Source: Pseudarthrobacter raffinosi
Lineage (GTDB): Bacteria > Actinomycetota > Actinomycetes > Actinomycetales > Micrococcaceae
Assembly (NCBI RefSeq): GCF_023913735.1
Contig: NZ_JAMXBH010000017.1
Coordinates: forward strand, 1 to 64,000
Reading direction: 5' to 3'
Length of the DNA: 64,000 nucleotides
Shown here: piece by piece, positions 63,768 through 64,000 of the stretch
Numbering within the stretch: the first letter of the stretch is position 1
Layout of the letters: each line of letters begins with the position of its first letter
Notes under the pieces: generated by a model
The model's input: the letters and a program-made list of their open reading frames with translations, nothing else
Told to the model about the DNA's origin: nothing
Database searches by the model: none
Made by a program: the position numbers and the translations under genes

Positions 63768-64000
63768 ATGGACAAGATCACGCTGAGCGGCGTCACCGCC
63801 GTCGGCCATCACGGCGTCTTCGATTTCGAGCGCCGCGAGGGCCAGCCGTTTGTGGTGGACGCCGTGCTGCACCTGGACTTCGCCAAAGCCGCAGTATCCG
63901 ACGACGTCCGGGACACTGCCCACTACGGCGAAGTGGCTGAGCGGATCAAGGACTGGATCACCGGGGAGCCGCTGAACCTGATCGAGGCCCTGGCCGTCCG
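63768..64000 (+). CDS. folB: Dihydroneopterin aldolase, cut by the window end
   Basis: Starts at ATG 63768, 11 nt after folP, and runs off the window after about 77 residues. KITLSGVTAVGHHGVFDFERREGQPFVVD carries the family signature (GHHGVFDFE with the catalytic Glu), and RDTAHYGEVAERIKDW supplies the conserved Tyr. It converts dihydroneopterin to hydroxymethyl-dihydropterin. folK is expected next. Confidence 0.93.
   Translation, partial: MDKITLSGVTAVGHHGVFDFERREGQPFVVDAVLHLDFAKAAVSDDVRDTAHYGEVAERIKDWITGEPLNLIEALAV

Noticed and set aside
1-64000. tRNA, rRNA, prophage, insertion sequence or integrase genes
   Set aside because: None recognised by eye; no CCA-ending cloverleaf, transposase motif or terminal inverted repeats with target duplications were found.

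Overview
The window is high-GC DNA with tightly packed genes, frequent GTG/TTG starts and strong GC bias at third codon positions. Gene content and order (ppa, dacB, a zinc metalloprotease of the F420-associated type, tilS, hpt, ftsH, folE, folP, folB; serS with pheA; XFP phosphoketolase) point to a free-living actinobacterium of the Micrococcaceae, most like Arthrobacter/Pseudarthrobacter. This is an inference from family resemblance, not a search. I saw no rRNA, tRNA, CRISPR array, transposase or phage gene.

Region by region. 0.2-4.7 kb (minus strand) is decayed: a frameshifted C39-like lipoprotein, a CPBP protease with an internal deletion, and an amino-sugar/sialic acid cluster in which nagA is intact but nanE, the ROK kinase and the sialidase are broken. 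4.7-10.1 kb holds a PfkB sugar kinase, then two ArsR-rhodanese fusion regulators. One faces an OsmC protein and a methyltransferase; the other precedes an MFS exporter. Each has its own perfect inverted-repeat operator. 10.1-13.5 kb: a frameshifted DUF1905/YdeI gene, a truncated SsuA-type binding protein, a HAD phosphatase and a GDPD phosphodiesterase. 13.5-18.4 kb: a cyclic-di-GMP/histidine-kinase module. 18.5-25.2 kb: methyltransferase, glycerate kinase and a probable stress group (DUF6766, DUF6328, SDR, acidic protein, GAF-ANTAR, SGNH hydrolase). 25.2-32.4 kb: uracil permease, serine hydrolase, RutE-like reductase, phosphoglucomutase, NERD protein and a DUF4190 protein.

32.4-37.4 kb is the most interesting system: a GntR regulator divergent from a MatC-type dicarboxylate carrier, a CaiB/BaiF CoA-transferase and a fused beta-alpha biotin-type carboxyltransferase, with no biotin carrier, biotin carboxylase or malonate-decarboxylase ACP. 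I propose a CoA-based malonate decarboxylation cycle: acetyl-CoA is recycled and malonate becomes acetate plus CO2.

37.5-47.4 kb: amidase, peptidase E, rhodanese, prephenate dehydratase, diacylglycerol kinase-like protein, seryl-tRNA synthetase, HAD phosphatase, and damaged DUF559, ThuA and DUF1761 genes. 47.5-52.7 kb: phosphoketolase, DUF429, carboxylesterase, pyrophosphatase. 52.9-64 kb: the cell-wall / tRNA modification / purine salvage / FtsH / folate core, interrupted by a lipoprotein island and a broken LacI gene.

Two window-wide patterns stand out. About a dozen accessory genes carry frameshifts or short internal deletions while neighbouring core genes are intact. Several intergenic gaps carry long, near-perfect palindromes with unrelated arm sequences.
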